Both the position numbers and the translations under genes were made by a program. Of a stretch of DNA of 64,000 nt, positions 7,792 through 16,966 are shown piece after piece. Below the pieces are notes generated by a model that saw nothing but the letters and a program-made list of their open reading frames with translations, was not told the origin of the DNA and searched no databases. The DNA is from Putridiphycobacter sp045107045 (GTDB taxonomy: Bacteria > Bacteroidota > Bacteroidia > Flavobacteriales_D > Crocinitomicaceae): NCBI GenBank assembly GCA_045107045.1, contig JBGCFR010000019.1:22947-86946 (forward strand), written 5' to 3'. The first letter of the stretch is position 1; the number at the start of each line of letters is the position of its first letter.

Positions 7792-8190
7792 CTAGTGTTT
7801 ACCGAAAATAATGATGTTAGCTTTTCGCTTAGCTTTTTTATTCGTTTTGTACAAAAATTTAATTTTTTTTATTATTCGTTTGTTTCCTGGTAAATCAATT
7901 GCAGGTGATTCCGCACCTGCCTTAAATTTTCGTTTAAGCACTTTTCTATCTTCTTGACCATTTCCATATACTACAGTAATATGATGGATAAAGACAGGTT
8001 GCTTGAGGATTTTAAACTTTAACTTTGTAAAAACACCTTCTTTAGCACCAAGATGTAACACATCCGATTCTAAAGCTAAATTAATGTTCTTTTCACCAAT
8101 TAACTCCCAGTCTCCAGGTGCTGATGATACTATAAAAAGTGAAAAGAAAAGCAAGGTTGGCACAAGGGCCCATTGTCGTATATTTTTCAT
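7792..8190 (-). CDS. Small secreted protein, DUF2541-like
   Basis: A 132-residue protein with a cleavable signal peptide (WALVPTLLFFSLFIVSSAP). The mature part reads WELIGEKNINLALESDVLHL, then KLKFKILKQPVFIHHITVVY, DLPGNKRIIKKIKFLYKT. This order of a W-x-x-L-G start, a G-rich turn and a final basic strand followed by Y-K-T resembles the small secreted DUF2541-type proteins of unknown function. The mature protein is strongly basic (many Lys near the C-terminus). It converges on the propeller lipoprotein with a gap of 6 bases. Confidence 0.65.
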   Translation of the reverse strand: MKNIRQWALVPTLLFFSLFIVSSAPGDWELIGEKNINLALESDVLHLGAKEGVFTKLKFKILKQPVFIHHITVVYGNGQEDRKVLKRKFKAGAESPAIDLPGNKRIIKKIKFLYKTNKKAKRKANIIIFGKH

Positions 8191-8305
8191 AATATATGGA
8201 TTTGGTGATGTAATATAATAATAAGACCCATTGTAATTGCAAGGAATTATTGAAAATCTGTTTAAATCCCAAAAAAATCGTATATTTATAAAAAGTAGAC
8301 CATTT

Positions 8306-10108
8306 GTGCGTAAACCATATTTAATACTATTCTTTTTAGTATTTAGTTCTGAAATATATAGTCAGAATGTGAAATACTTGGGTGCGGGTCAAACAAACGG
8401 TGTATCAATAACAACCAGTTCCGATTTTAAAGCTTATCAAGGTATTTTAGAAGCAAATGGTGCGCAAACAATTAATGGGAGTGGTTTAGTCGGACCAAAG
8501 GTAAATGCAGCAAGGTTTTTAATGCAAGCTGGGTTTGGAGGTACTGTTGAAGATATTGAGGCATTGGCTGAAAGTGATATTGACAGTTGGATGACCCAAC
8601 AATTTGCTTTACCTGCTACTTTATTAATGGATTCTACACAAGCCTTCTTTAATCAGGGATTAGAAAATTTTATAGCAAACGGAGGAGATTCAGCAAGTTA
8701 TACTTATCGTCCAGACGATAGGCATTGTGATTATGCTTGGTGGAATAATATGATGAATGCTGATGATCAATTAAGGCAAAGAACAGCTTATGCTTTAAGT
8801 CAAATACTAGTCATCTCATCCGAAGGTACTCTTGGTAACTATGGTATTGGGATTTCTTCATACTACGATATTTTAATACGAAATGCCTTTGGAAATTTTA
8901 AAGATATTCTAAAGGAGGTATCTCTTCATGTTGCAATGGGTAGTTATTTGAGTCATTTAAATAATCCTAAAACTGATGCTTCGGCTAACCTTCACCCAGA
9001 TGAAAACTATGCACGTGAAATCATGCAGTTGTTTTCTATTGGCCTAAACCAATTAAATATTGATGGTTCACTTAAATTAGATGGAAATGGTGCTCCAATT
9101 CCGACTTACGATAATAATGATATTAAAGAGTTGGCAAAAGTATTTACTGGTTTAAGTGTTGCTGAAAGATTAGATGGAGGAAACCTGTATTTCTATTTAG
9201 GAATATGGCAAGCAGATTTTACTAAACCAATGATGATGTATGAAGAACAGCATGAAGAAGGAATTAAAACAATTATTGATGGATATGTTATACCGGATAA
9301 TCAACCAGGTTTAGTTGATATTGATATGGCAATTGACCATATTTTTAACCATCCGAATGTAGGTCCTTTTATTTCAAGAAGACTTATTCAACAATTTGTA
9401 AAGTCGAATCCAAGCCCAGGCTATATTCAAACAGTTGCAGAAAAGTTTAACGACAATGGTTCCGGAATAAGAGGAGATATGAAAGCAGTTGTAAATGCTA
9501 TTTTAACACATGATGAAGCAAGGTCATGTGCAGCTATTTCTGGTCCAAGTCAAGGTAAGTTAAAGGAACCTATTCTAAGGTATACCCAATTTGCAAGGTT
9601 ATTTGGAGGATTTACACCACATGGAAAAAATAGGTACTGGAATTATGCCTATTTGGCTCAAGAAAATATGATTCAAGCGCCATTGCACTCACAAACCGTA
9701 TTTAATTTTTATAGTCCTGATTTTGCACCAAACGGATTGATTGGCTCAGCAAATATGGTTGGGCCAGAATTTGAGATTCATAATACAAGAACCGCTATCG
9801 GCTATGCTGACATGGTTTACTATTGGGTAGAAAGTGAAATTTTATTCATTAGTTATACGTCAGATGCTCTTAATAGTCACTATACACGTTCTGATTTAAG
9901 CTATTTAATAGATCTTGTAAAAGATCCAAATGCTTTACTTGATTATTTAGACATTTATTTATGCAATGGTCAATTGTCTGAACATACAAGGTCTATTATT
10001 AAAACTAAATTTGAAGATTATACTAATTCATTACCAGACTTACAGAGTAAAATAAAATTGGCTGCGTATATTATTATGGTAAGTCCGGATTTTACAATAT
10101 TAAAATAA
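8306..10108 (+). CDS. DUF1800 domain-containing secreted protein
   Basis: A protein of about 600 residues. The long frame opens at 8237, but a GTG at 8306 gives a clean signal peptide (RKPYLILFFLVFSSEIYSQ), and a near-consensus -7 box TATATTTA lies at 8281-8288, so I prefer the GTG. The body carries the hallmarks of DUF1800 (PF08811): ARFLMQAGFGGTVEDIEALA near the start, ENYAREIMQLFSIGLNQL, KELAKVFTGLS, and HPNVGPFISRRLIQQFVKSN. DUF1800 proteins have unknown biochemistry and almost always pair with a DUF1501 protein, as here (5-base gap). Confidence 0.88.
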   Translation: MRKPYLILFFLVFSSEIYSQNVKYLGAGQTNGVSITTSSDFKAYQGILEANGAQTINGSGLVGPKVNAARFLMQAGFGGTVEDIEALAESDIDSWMTQQFALPATLLMDSTQAFFNQGLENFIANGGDSASYTYRPDDRHCDYAWWNNMMNADDQLRQRTAYALSQILVISSEGTLGNYGIGISSYYDILIRNAFGNFKDILKEVSLHVAMGSYLSHLNNPKTDASANLHPDENYAREIMQLFSIGLNQLNIDGSLKLDGNGAPIPTYDNNDIKELAKVFTGLSVAERLDGGNLYFYLGIWQADFTKPMMMYEEQHEEGIKTIIDGYVIPDNQPGLVDIDMAIDHIFNHPNVGPFISRRLIQQFVKSNPSPGYIQTVAEKFNDNGSGIRGDMKAVVNAILTHDEARSCAAISGPSQGKLKEPILRYTQFARLFGGFTPHGKNRYWNYAYLAQENMIQAPLHSQTVFNFYSPDFAPNGLIGSANMVGPEFEIHNTRTAIGYADMVYYWVESEILFISYTSDALNSHYTRSDLSYLIDLVKDPNALLDYLDIYLCNGQLSEHTRSIIKTKFEDYTNSLPDLQSKIKLAAYIIMVSPDFTILK

Positions 10109-10113
10109 TTAAA

Positions 10114-11511
10114 ATGAAGCAGAAGACAAATCAATCGCGTAGAAATTTCATAAAAACAGCTAGTTTAGCTGCTTTGGGAATGTCGGCGCCAGCTTCTGCT
10201 ATGGTTCAACTAAAAGCGTTGAACGCCTTAATGAGTGCACCACCAACAATGCCTTTTGGAAATTATAAAGCCATGGTGTTTGTGTTTTTACATGGTGGCA
10301 ATGATTCATTTAATATGTTGGCGCCAAAATCAAATACAGAGTATGGTCATTATGCTACAACACGATCAAATTTAGCCATTCCGCAAAATGATTTATTGGG
10401 CATTTCTTCAAATAATTATGGTTTACATCCAAGTTTAGGTGGGGTCAAGCAAATGTTTGATGATGGGGATTTGGCACTATTATCGAATATTGGTACCTTA
10501 ATTGAACCGACTACTGTTGCTCAGTATCAAAATGGAAGTGTGCCAATACCAGTTGGGTTGTTTTCTCATTTAGATCAGTACAATCATTGGCAAACTGCAC
10601 ACCCACATATGAGAATTAACAAAGGGTGGGGAGGTCAAATCGCAGATATGATTGGTTCTACAAATGTGAATCAAAATATTTCAATGAATATTTCCTTGGG
10701 TGGTTCAAATGTATTTCAATATGGAAATAATACGGTTGAATTTAGTATGAATAAAAATGGCCCTAAACTTCCATTGTACTACAATTCAACTTGGGGAAAT
10801 AACATAGCAAGAAAAGAATTGACAGATAGTTTACTGTATCATAATTACCAAGATCCATTTCAAAAAACGTATGCAGATACTTTTAGATCCTCGCTCGAAG
10901 CAGGGTTAGAGTTTGAAGCTGCAATTAATGCTCTAGCACCATTTGCAACTACATTTTCAACAAGTAATATTTCGAGTGAGATGGAAATGATTGCTAAAAC
11001 TATTGCAGCTAGAAGTGCCCTTGGTTTTGAACGCCAAATATTTTTTGTTAGACATGGTGGCTGGGATCATCATGACGATTTACTAAGTCGCCACGAATCA
11101 GGAATGACAGAAGTAAATGATGCATTAGTTGAATTTAAAACCGTATTAAATGAAATGGGTGTATTTAATGATGTGACTACTTTTGTTGGTTCTGAATTTG
11201 CCCGTACATTAACTTCAAATGGGAATGGTACTGACCATGCATGGGGTGGAAATGCGATTGTAATGGGCGGAGATGTGGTTGGAAATCAAGTCTACGGTTC
11301 ATATCCTACATTACAAATTGGAGGCCCGCAATATATTGATGGTGGAGTAATGGTGCCAACCACGGCTACCGATTCTTTATTTTCTGAACTAGCATTGTGG
11401 TATGGCTTATTGCCAAGTGACTTACCGACTATTTTCCCAAATTTGGGTAACTTCCATAATTTAGCAACCATATCAACAAGCAACCCACCACTTGGCTTTT
11501 TAAACATGTAA
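10114..11511 (+). CDS. DUF1501 domain-containing protein with Tat-like signal
   Basis: A 465-residue protein of the DUF1501 family, related to the sulfatase/alkaline phosphatase fold. The N-terminus holds a twin-arginine export motif (SRRNFIKTASLAALGMSAPA). Family blocks seen are VFVFLHGGNDSFNMLAP, LALLSNIGTL, RHGGWDHHDDLLSRHESGM and TDHAWGGNAIVMGG. The His and Asp clusters suggest metal binding, but the reaction is unknown. It lies 5 bases after the DUF1800 gene and its stop overlaps the next start by one base. Tat export in Sec-secreted company suggests that it folds with a cofactor before transport. Confidence 0.88.
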   Translation: MKQKTNQSRRNFIKTASLAALGMSAPASAMVQLKALNALMSAPPTMPFGNYKAMVFVFLHGGNDSFNMLAPKSNTEYGHYATTRSNLAIPQNDLLGISSNNYGLHPSLGGVKQMFDDGDLALLSNIGTLIEPTTVAQYQNGSVPIPVGLFSHLDQYNHWQTAHPHMRINKGWGGQIADMIGSTNVNQNISMNISLGGSNVFQYGNNTVEFSMNKNGPKLPLYYNSTWGNNIARKELTDSLLYHNYQDPFQKTYADTFRSSLEAGLEFEAAINALAPFATTFSTSNISSEMEMIAKTIAARSALGFERQIFFVRHGGWDHHDDLLSRHESGMTEVNDALVEFKTVLNEMGVFNDVTTFVGSEFARTLTSNGNGTDHAWGGNAIVMGGDVVGNQVYGSYPTLQIGGPQYIDGGVMVPTTATDSLFSELALWYGLLPSDLPTIFPNLGNFHNLATISTSNPPLGFLNM

Positions 11512-12284
11512 TGAAACAACTTATACTATATATCATCATTTTTATCATTATGCCATTTATGGCGACTGCACAATGTTATCCTGATCGACATAGTACGGCA
11601 TGGTATGAAGGGTGGATTTCTTGTGAAAAATCTGAAAATCCAAATACCACTAGACCAGAATCTCATTGGATAATGTATGATTTTGGAACTATAATGGAAA
11701 TGTATAATTTAAGTATTTGGAATATTAATGCACCAGAATATCTTGATTATGGTATTCAAACTGCTGAAATTGATTATTCTGAAGATGGCATTAATTGGTT
11801 TGAATACGGAGAGGTAACCTTAAGTCAAGGTACGGGTAAGAATAACTATGAAGGTTTACAACTGCTTAATTTTGATGGTAAAAATGCGAAATATTTATTA
11901 ATTACTTCTACAGCCTCTTTCGGTTCTGAATGTGCAGGCTTTGCCGAGTTAAAACTTGAAGTTGACTCTGTCGAAATTACTGAACCAAGCGATACAACAA
12001 TTGTTGATCCTATTTTGAAGGATTCGATTTGTATTATTGCTGATGTGTATCCAAATCCTATAGCTGATGATAATGTGCTAAATATTCATTTAATTGAGCA
12101 ATGTGTTCCTTCTGTCCACTATAGGCTCATTGATGAAAATGGAAGAGTGGTAGTGCCAAGCACACCTATTTCGTTAGATGAAACTGTTGAAATTCTCAAA
12201 GGAATAGAATTGGCAGCGGGGGTCTATATTGTAGAATTGACTTCAAATTATGCGAAGTCTGAATATAAAGTCATTAAGCAGTAG
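11511..12284 (+). CDS. Discoidin-like protein with T9SS type A sorting domain
   Basis: A 257-residue secreted protein with signal peptide (IIIFIIMPFMATAQC). Residues about 20-155 resemble a discoidin/F5-8C-type sandwich (HWIMYDFGTIMEMYNLSIWN, DYSEDGINWFEYGEV, KYLLITSTASFG), a fold that binds carbohydrates. The last 80 residues are a type A T9SS sorting domain (DVYPNPIADDNVLNIHL ... AAGVYIVELTSN), so it should reach the cell surface. The start overlaps the DUF1501 stop (TAATGA), which indicates translational coupling. I infer a surface partner for the DUF1800/DUF1501 pair. Confidence 0.8.
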   Translation: MKQLILYIIIFIIMPFMATAQCYPDRHSTAWYEGWISCEKSENPNTTRPESHWIMYDFGTIMEMYNLSIWNINAPEYLDYGIQTAEIDYSEDGINWFEYGEVTLSQGTGKNNYEGLQLLNFDGKNAKYLLITSTASFGSECAGFAELKLEVDSVEITEPSDTTIVDPILKDSICIIADVYPNPIADDNVLNIHLIEQCVPSVHYRLIDENGRVVVPSTPISLDETVEILKGIELAAGVYIVELTSNYAKSEYKVIKQ

Positions 12285-12418
12285 AAGAACAGCGTATTTT
12301 ATTTCTTATATTCGCCTTTCGAAATTTCTAGAAGACAATCGGCTAAAACAGTTTTAGGTAACGACTGAGAACATACTTTAGTAAATTGTTTCTGGTAAAA
12401 AGAATAGACAGAAAACAG

Positions 12419-13189
12419 ATGAAAAAGCTATATAAATATTTACTCAATACTTTACCTCGCCCTTTATTAATTCGCCTCAGTTATGTGTTTAGAGTGTTTG
12501 CTCCATTAGTTTATAAAGGTGACAAAGTGGAATGTCCAGTTTGTGAAAAAAAATTCCGAAAATTTTTATCATACGGTTCTAAGGTGGCGCATAGAGACAA
12601 TGTTCTTTGTCCTTACGATTTAACTTTAGAACGTCACCGTGTGATGTGGTTATATTTGAAGAATAAGTCAGATTTTTTTACCAAACCAAATCTAAAGGTC
12701 ATGCATATTGCGCCAGAGCAGTGTTTTCATGGTCTATTTAAAAAACAAAAAAATTTAGACTATACCACTGGTGATTTATTGTCACCTATAGCAGATTTAC
12801 ATTTTGACTTGCATGATATTCCGTTGGAAGACGACCAGTATGAGGTTATATTTTGCAATCATGTTATGGAACATGTGAAAGATGACTTACAATGCATGAA
12901 AGAGTTGTATCGAATTATGAAACCAGGAGGTTGGGGAATTATGCAAGTGCCAATTGATGTGAATAGAAATGAGACTTATGAGGATTGGTCAATTACAAGT
13001 CCTGAGGAACGCGAAAAGCATTTCTGGCAATATGACCATGTTAGGCTATTTGGTTTGAATTACCCTAAACGACTGGAAGAAGCTGGTTTTACAGTAGAAA
13101 TAGTTGATTTTTCTAAAGAATTACCAAGTGAAACATTTGAGCGTTACAGAATTCCAAAATCAGAATTGCTGTATGTAATCAGAAAATAA
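12419..13189 (+). CDS. SAM-dependent class I methyltransferase with zinc-ribbon-like N-terminus
   Basis: A protein of 256 residues from ATG 12419; an ATG 33 bases upstream is in frame but adds a hydrophilic stretch without homology. An N-terminal CPVCEKK and a later LCPYDLTLERHR supply Cys pairs that could bind zinc. The methyltransferase core follows: LKVMHIAPEQCF for SAM binding, then DLHDIPLEDDQYEVIFCNHV, MEHVKDDLQCMKELYRIMKP and GGWGIMQVP. The target is unknown. Similar proteins often sit in glycan or envelope gene sets, but the neighbours here give no firm clue. Confidence 0.85.
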   Translation: MKKLYKYLLNTLPRPLLIRLSYVFRVFAPLVYKGDKVECPVCEKKFRKFLSYGSKVAHRDNVLCPYDLTLERHRVMWLYLKNKSDFFTKPNLKVMHIAPEQCFHGLFKKQKNLDYTTGDLLSPIADLHFDLHDIPLEDDQYEVIFCNHVMEHVKDDLQCMKELYRIMKPGGWGIMQVPIDVNRNETYEDWSITSPEEREKHFWQYDHVRLFGLNYPKRLEEAGFTVEIVDFSKELPSETFERYRIPKSELLYVIRK

Positions 13190-13202
13190 AACAGCTTAAA
13201 AG

Positions 13203-13751
13203 TTGAGAAAATTTATCTATTTCATTATTATTATTTGCTTTAATATCTCTTGTAATGATATCAGTTCAGATAACAGTCCAATAGTTTTTAATTCAGATTC
13301 ATTTAAAGAGTTAAATATTAAAGAATTTAAGATAAATTACCCTGATGATTGGGATGTTGATACAACTGGTCGATATGGTGTTTCATTTTTTATCATCAGT
13401 CCTCAATCGGATAAGAATGACTCCTTTAAAGAAAATGTCAATTGTTTTGTTGAAAACTTAACAGATAGTTCAATGACATTGGGTAAGTATACAAGCTTAA
13501 CTGAACATCAATTGACTCAAATGGTAACAGAATATGAGCCTATTCTTAATATTAGAGATTCTAGTATAAATGGTGCATATCAGAATATGGTTTACTCAGG
13601 ACGTCAAGGTAAAAAGGTCTTAACATTTCAACAGTATTATTGGGTCAAAAATTCTAAAGCAATAGTTTTGACATTAACTTGCGAGAAGACTCAGTACGAA
13701 GCCTATAAAATGCTAGGGAAAGCTATTTTAGATAGTTTTACGATCAAATAA
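13203..13751 (+). CDS. Hypothetical lipoprotein with PsbP-like fold
   Basis: A 182-residue protein starting at a TTG (13203), the only start that keeps the signal KFIYFIIIICFNISCND with its lipidation Cys. The mature part runs FKELNIKEFKINYPDDWDVD, then strands and a final AYKMLGKAILDSFTIK. This resembles small PsbP/DcrB-like envelope proteins, in which a Y-P-x-x-W motif follows the first strand. No function can be given. It lies 13 bases after the methyltransferase gene and may be co-transcribed with it. Confidence 0.65.
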   Translation: MRKFIYFIIIICFNISCNDISSDNSPIVFNSDSFKELNIKEFKINYPDDWDVDTTGRYGVSFFIISPQSDKNDSFKENVNCFVENLTDSSMTLGKYTSLTEHQLTQMVTEYEPILNIRDSSINGAYQNMVYSGRQGKKVLTFQQYYWVKNSKAIVLTLTCEKTQYEAYKMLGKAILDSFTIK

Positions 13752-13755
13752 TAAA

Positions 13756-14442
13756 CTATAGTCTAGCAAATGCGAATAATTTATTATTCATCACAGTAAC
13801 TACTTTATAGTGACTTCTTCTTAAAATAGGAAGAGTGGCTAGATTTCTTGCATAATATGGGAATGGGCGCGGTAACTGAATAAATTGATCACTTTTAATA
13901 ATAAGTGCACCAAAACTCATATTTGTGCCACTTGCATATTGTTTGTTTGGATATAGGCCCTTAATCGAGTCTTTTTTGTAATCACGACTGTATCCCTCAA
14001 AATTTTGAGCTGTGTCTTCTTGAATAAGACCGAATTCAGCGGTCAAAAATTGATTAGGTGGTTGTATTGACCCATCTATTTCTAAATATTCATTTAAAAA
14101 ATCGACACTATCAAGCTGATAAGATTTAACATGTTTTGAGTCATGACTATAAAAGAAATAAACTGGACAAAAAGAAAAGCCATCTTTAAATGCTTTTATA
14201 ATACTTTTATTCGTTTTTATTTGATCGTTTCTTACCTTATCAGCAGCAGCAAGGTTACCGGCACGCTCTAAAATGGCTATTTTGCGGCTTTTAGTCTGGA
14301 GTCTGACCAATAAAACACCTTTTCGTAAATAATTAATATAATACTGCGAAATTTCAGAATTGGATTTTCCTGATAAATTGGCGGGTTGAGCATGGCTATT
14401 TAACGAGCAAAAAATTAGAAAAGTGAAAAGAATAAGTCTCAT
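13756..14442 (-). CDS. Hypothetical secreted protein
   Basis: A 228-residue protein with a signal peptide (MRLILFTFLIFCSLNSHAQ). The N-terminal mature part (about 25-85) is helical and basic, with AILERAGNLAAADKVRNDQ. The rest is beta-rich, ending in NLATLPILRRSHYKVVTVMN. I do not recognise a family. It converges on the preceding lipoprotein with 4 bases between stops and is followed upstream by the DAHP synthase gene after a 57-base gap. Confidence 0.6.
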   Translation of the reverse strand: MRLILFTFLIFCSLNSHAQPANLSGKSNSEISQYYINYLRKGVLLVRLQTKSRKIAILERAGNLAAADKVRNDQIKTNKSIIKAFKDGFSFCPVYFFYSHDSKHVKSYQLDSVDFLNEYLEIDGSIQPPNQFLTAEFGLIQEDTAQNFEGYSRDYKKDSIKGLYPNKQYASGTNMSFGALIIKSDQFIQLPRPFPYYARNLATLPILRRSHYKVVTVMNNKLFAFARL

Positions 14443-14499
14443 AAAATAGTGTATTTATTTTGATGTCTTTATTTAATATTAGTTCATAATATGCAATAC

Positions 14500-15498
14500 T
14501 TATACCAAGTTTCTACCAATGGCATTACCTATTGCTGGTAATGACTGCATCAGCGCCTCAAATTCTGCATGATTTAACTGCTGAGATGCATCCGATTTAG
14601 CTGTTTTAGGTGTAGGGTGCACTTCAATAATTAATCCATCTACTCCCATAGCCATACAAGCACGGGTTAAATCTGGTACTCCGTAAGCATGGCCCATAGC
14701 GTGACTTGGATCTAAAATAACAGGTAAATTAGTATATTCCTTTAGGTATGCTACACCGCATAAGTCAAGGGTAAACCTTGTTTTTGTTTCAAAAGTACGT
14801 AACCCTCTTTCACAAATGGCAACATTATCATTTCCACCTGATAATACAAATTCCGCACATTGAACAGTTTCTTGCAGTGTTGAACCAAATCCGCGCTTAA
14901 TCATAACGGGTTTAGTTGTTTTAGCACAAGCACGCAAAATACCTTGATCGTACATGGCTTTTGCACCAATTTGAATAATATCAGAATTTTCAATTACTTC
15001 GTGTACATGAGTAGCATCTCTTACTTCTGTAATAACAGCTAATCCATGCTGTGATCTCATTTTTGAAAGTAGTTGTAAACCGGCAAAGCCTAATCCTTGA
15101 AAGCTGTAAGGTGAAGTTCTTGGTTTATAGCAACCGCCTCTCAGCATGCTTAAATTCATAGATTTTAATAATTCACTTGACGCTTGAATTTGTGATTCCG
15201 ATTCAACTGAACAAGGGCCAGCAATCATAATGGTATTATTAGTTTTACCACCAATTCTTACATTTCCAAATTGAATCTCACGAGTTTCATTCATGTATTG
15301 TCTTGAAGATAATTGCATATCATCCGGAAAAGTAAAACTCTCCAAAACCAAATCTTCAATACCATTAGGTACTTCTTTTAATGAAGATGATGTGATTAAT
15401 ACAAAGTGTGACTTTCTTTCAATGACGAAAGCACCAGCCTTAGCAGCTACTTCATTAGCTTTACCTAAGCCAATTTCTTTTTTTAAATGGATAATCAT
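14500..15498 (-). CDS. aroF: 3-deoxy-7-phosphoheptulonate (DAHP) synthase, type I-beta
   Basis: A 332-residue cytoplasmic enzyme that condenses phosphoenolpyruvate with erythrose 4-phosphate, the first step of the shikimate pathway. Residues 1-85 form the ferredoxin-like regulatory domain typical of the type I-beta group. The TIM barrel follows: IMIAGPCSVESESQIQ, MLRGGCYKPRTSPYSFQG with the PEP-binding residues, IKRGFGST, and DPSHAMGH with metal-binding residues. The start codon overlaps the stop of the epimerase-CBS gene (ATGA), so the two should be translationally coupled. The N-terminal domain may mediate feedback inhibition by aromatic products. Confidence 0.92.
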   Translation of the reverse strand: MIIHLKKEIGLGKANEVAAKAGAFVIERKSHFVLITSSSLKEVPNGIEDLVLESFTFPDDMQLSSRQYMNETREIQFGNVRIGGKTNNTIMIAGPCSVESESQIQASSELLKSMNLSMLRGGCYKPRTSPYSFQGLGFAGLQLLSKMRSQHGLAVITEVRDATHVHEVIENSDIIQIGAKAMYDQGILRACAKTTKPVMIKRGFGSTLQETVQCAEFVLSGGNDNVAICERGLRTFETKTRFTLDLCGVAYLKEYTNLPVILDPSHAMGHAYGVPDLTRACMAMGVDGLIIEVHPTPKTAKSDASQQLNHAEFEALMQSLPAIGNAIGRNLV

Positions 15499-16505
15499 AT
15501 TTCTCCTTTAATTAAATTCATAAAGTTAAGTGTACCCACCAGTTCATTGTTATCATTGACAACCGGAAGATACAGTATTGTTTTATTACTGTTTTTGACA
15601 AATCTAATCATGTCTAAAACAGAAGCGTTTTCGTTTATTACGAGTGGCGAACTATTAATGATTTGATTCATTTCAATGCCATTTAATTGTTCAATATGTT
15701 GCAATAACCCACTTCTTAAATCAGCATTGCCTATAATTCCGTTAAGGATATTGTCAGCTTCCAGAACAGCGGTGAACCCGAGTTTACCTTGGTTCATAGT
15801 ATTAATGACATTTTTTAGGTTTAATTGATCTCTAAATAGGTAAGGTGACTCGTCTAAGTCTAACATAAAGTCTTTCACCAAAAAGTGCGATTCAATTTCA
15901 TTTAGTTTCAAGTTTAATAGTGCAGAGCCAATCGTACTTGAATTGAAAAGGTATGATCCAGAAACGGAAGCATAAACTCCCATATTTCTTAAAATAAATG
16001 AAACTTCACCATTAACACCACCGTCAACATGAATCCGTTTATTTGGGAACTGTTTTTTAAAATCTCTTATGCGTCTAAAATTTCGACTATCAAATGAGCC
16101 ACCACTTTCGCCTGGAATAGTGGCCATAAATAAAATGAAGTCAAACCTATCTTTATATTGTTCAAATACTTCTATTGGAGTATTAGATGTAATAGATAAA
16201 CCAAGTTGACCTTTAAAATCGTTAGGGATATTTAGCGTTTTGTCAGTTAAATCTTCATATTGAAAAGTAACAAAATCAATTTGGTGTTTTTTAATTCCAT
16301 CAAAGTAAGCTTCTGGATTCCCAGTAATGATATGCAGATCGATTGGAATTTTTGAATTAGATTTCATTGTGGCAACGTCATCAAAAACAGCTAAATTATC
16401 CTTACAATCTACATGGATCATGTCTACATAGTTATCATTCAAATTTTGAATGGTTGTGGCCAAAGTATTGATTTTATCAGAGTATATAGAGGCAGATATT
16501 TTCAA
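15495..16505 (-). CDS. Ribulose-phosphate 3-epimerase-like domain fused to a CBS pair
   Basis: A 336-residue protein. Residues 1-200 match the ribulose-phosphate 3-epimerase barrel: ISASIYSD, MIHVDCKD, PIDLHIITGNPEAY, LFMATIPGESGGSF and IHVDGGVNGEVSF. The four metal/acid residues of the family are present (His31, Asp33, His58, Asp161), so it may be active on ribulose or xylulose 5-phosphate or a related sugar phosphate. Residues about 205-336 are a pair of CBS domains (FTAVLEADNILNGIIGNADL and LPVVNDNNELVGTLNFMNLI), which usually sense adenosine nucleotides. This fusion is unusual. It is translationally coupled to DAHP synthase. Confidence 0.75.
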   Translation of the reverse strand: MKISASIYSDKINTLATTIQNLNDNYVDMIHVDCKDNLAVFDDVATMKSNSKIPIDLHIITGNPEAYFDGIKKHQIDFVTFQYEDLTDKTLNIPNDFKGQLGLSITSNTPIEVFEQYKDRFDFILFMATIPGESGGSFDSRNFRRIRDFKKQFPNKRIHVDGGVNGEVSFILRNMGVYASVSGSYLFNSSTIGSALLNLKLNEIESHFLVKDFMLDLDESPYLFRDQLNLKNVINTMNQGKLGFTAVLEADNILNGIIGNADLRSGLLQHIEQLNGIEMNQIINSSPLVINENASVLDMIRFVKNSNKTILYLPVVNDNNELVGTLNFMNLIKGEI

Positions 16506-16506
16506 A

Positions 16507-16893
16507 TTATCTTACTATTATTGGGTTAAAATATGAATCTGTAATTTCAATGACAAAATTACGATTTTTAAAAACGTTTGTACCTATGGCTTCCTCTAAA
16601 AATGCAATTTCTTTTAGTTTGCTGTCAGGTACAGATTTTAAACTGTCATTCAGAATCATTTTTAAAACAAAAGAATCTGAATTACTAGTTAGTTTTACCG
16701 AGTGTACTTGTGATGGATGAATGAGTTTATTTTCTTTAAAAAAAATACCTAGCGATTTTACGTATTCTATCTGAATCTCCTTACTGTAATATATTTCTAA
16801 ATTACCAACCTTATGTAATTTACCATTTCCAGATCCACAACTAATTACAATTGCTGCGAATAATGCTAATACGAACCATTTTATTGGTTTCAT
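16507..16893 (-). CDS. Hypothetical small lipoprotein
   Basis: A 128-residue protein with a lipoprotein signal (WFVLALFAAIVISCGSGNGK). The mature chain is beta-rich (VGNLEIYYSKEIQIEYVKSL, HSVKLTSNSDSFVLKMILND) and ends NRNFVIEITDSYFNPIIVR. No family is recognised. Its stop is one base from the start of the epimerase-CBS gene, so it is probably the first gene of a three-gene unit ending with DAHP synthase. A link between an envelope lipoprotein and that metabolism is not obvious. Confidence 0.65.
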   Translation of the reverse strand: MKPIKWFVLALFAAIVISCGSGNGKLHKVGNLEIYYSKEIQIEYVKSLGIFFKENKLIHPSQVHSVKLTSNSDSFVLKMILNDSLKSVPDSKLKEIAFLEEAIGTNVFKNRNFVIEITDSYFNPIIVR

Positions 16894-16966
16894 TTATTTT
16901 TATTATTTTGCATTAGTGGCATAATGAATTCTTAATTTTTCACTAAAGAGTTTAAAGATAGTTTTT

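Noticed and set aside
13756..14442. Secreted protein as part of the DAHP synthase operon
   Set aside because: A 57-base gap and lack of any functional link leave co-transcription unproven.
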